DNA of 14,314 nt, taken from positions 1-14,314 of the forward strand of contig CACZPE010000122.1 of assembly GCA_902782875.1 (NCBI GenBank), in the 5' to 3' direction. The translations under genes and the position numbers were made by a program. How positions within the stretch are numbered: the first letter of the stretch is position 1; every line of letters begins with the position of its first letter. This DNA is from an uncultured Ruminococcus sp. Lineage in GTDB: Bacteria; Bacillota_A; Clostridia; Oscillospirales; Ruminococcaceae. Below, in pieces: positions 14,141 to 14,314 of the stretch. Under the pieces are notes generated by a model, which made no database searches, was not told the DNA's origin, and worked only from the letters and a program-made list of their open reading frames with translations.

Positions 14141-14314
14141 TTACTCGGCAAAAGCTACGCTGCCGTTGTCGATACTGTTTATCACAGAATCATAGAGCCG
14201 TGAGAAAAGCTCGTTGTAGCGGACGTTTGATGTCTCATAGCGTATAGCCCCCGCTCTTATGCTCACGGGGATGGATGTGCCCTCAAAATCTATCGGCTCG
14301 TTGTTGAGAGAGAG
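14141..14314 (-). CDS. C-terminal 57 residues of a convergent gene, possibly a GGDEF-domain protein (partial)
   Basis: Read on the minus strand, an open frame enters from the window edge and ends at TAA (complement of 14141-14143). It encodes 57 residues, with the start outside the window. The visible end includes FEGTSIPVSIRAGAIRYE (about residues 10-27), then ELFSRLYDSVINSIDNGS (35-52). A strand with Ser/Ile followed by Gly-Ala, then a helix with LYD and a following Asn-Gly, resembles the final part of GGDEF diguanylate cyclase domains. The GGDEF motif itself is outside the window, so this is weak. The gene converges on the YtrA operon and shares its terminator. The coding call rests on the in-frame run to the edge, sensible composition and terminator position. 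Confidence 0.55.
   Translation of the reverse strand, partial: LSLNNEPIDFEGTSIPVSIRAGAIRYETSNVRYNELFSRLYDSVINSIDNGSVAFAE

Noticed and set aside
13390..14151. 253-codon minus-strand open frame
   Set aside because: It is antisense to the last gene of the YtrA operon and runs through the shared terminator; the real convergent gene uses another frame and ends at 14141.

Overview
The window looks like chromosome of a low- to mid-GC anaerobic Clostridia member, most likely a Ruminococcus-like gut or rumen Oscillospiraceae. The basis is codon use (many ATA and AGA/AGG codons), strong AGGAGG-type ribosome binding sites, an EFR1-type flavodoxin-ferredoxin protein, and a YtrA/GntR-led ABC operon. This is judged from style and gene families, not from a database match. 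I see no phage genes, insertion sequences, tRNA/rRNA genes or CRISPR arrays.

Region 1 (1-5522, + strand) is the 3' part of a corrinoid operon. It holds the C-terminal ~306 residues of cobyric acid synthase CobQ, a 634-residue lipoprotein with two probable Ig-like domains, a small propeller-like cytoplasmic protein, the cobalamin adenosyltransferase CobO/BtuR, an MFS transporter, and a 78-residue charged helical protein. Most junctions overlap or nearly touch, and the unit ends at a perfect 16-bp stem terminator (5477-5522).

Region 2 (5529-9425, + strand) is a four-gene operon behind a promoter embedded in a perfect 16-bp palindrome. It encodes an FrsA/DUF1100-like alpha/beta hydrolase, an EFR1-type flavodoxin plus 2[4Fe-4S] ferredoxin protein, a TetR regulator, and a membrane-anchored Ntn hydrolase of the choloylglycine/linear-amide family. 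The genes are 1-2 bp apart. It reads as a regulated ester/amide-hydrolysis plus redox module with an unknown substrate. It ends with a structured 3' region and a terminator at 9393-9425.

Region 3 (9465-14126, + strand) is a YtrA-type operon. It starts from an essentially perfect sigma-A promoter (TTGACA, 17 bp, TATAAT) with a 24-bp dyad just after the expected transcription start. It encodes a GntR/YtrA repressor, an ABC ATPase, two six-helix membrane proteins, a small lipoprotein and an N-terminally membrane-anchored extracytoplasmic protein. This is the layout of an envelope-stress or antimicrobial-response ABC system, with two unrecognised surface proteins added.

Region 4 (14096-14314) has a terminator probably shared with a convergent, partial minus-strand gene whose last 57 residues faintly resemble the end of a GGDEF domain.

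No single feature is demonstrably a new system. The best leads are the membrane-tethered Ntn hydrolase in the TetR operon with its palindromic operator, and the two extra extracytoplasmic proteins in the YtrA operon.
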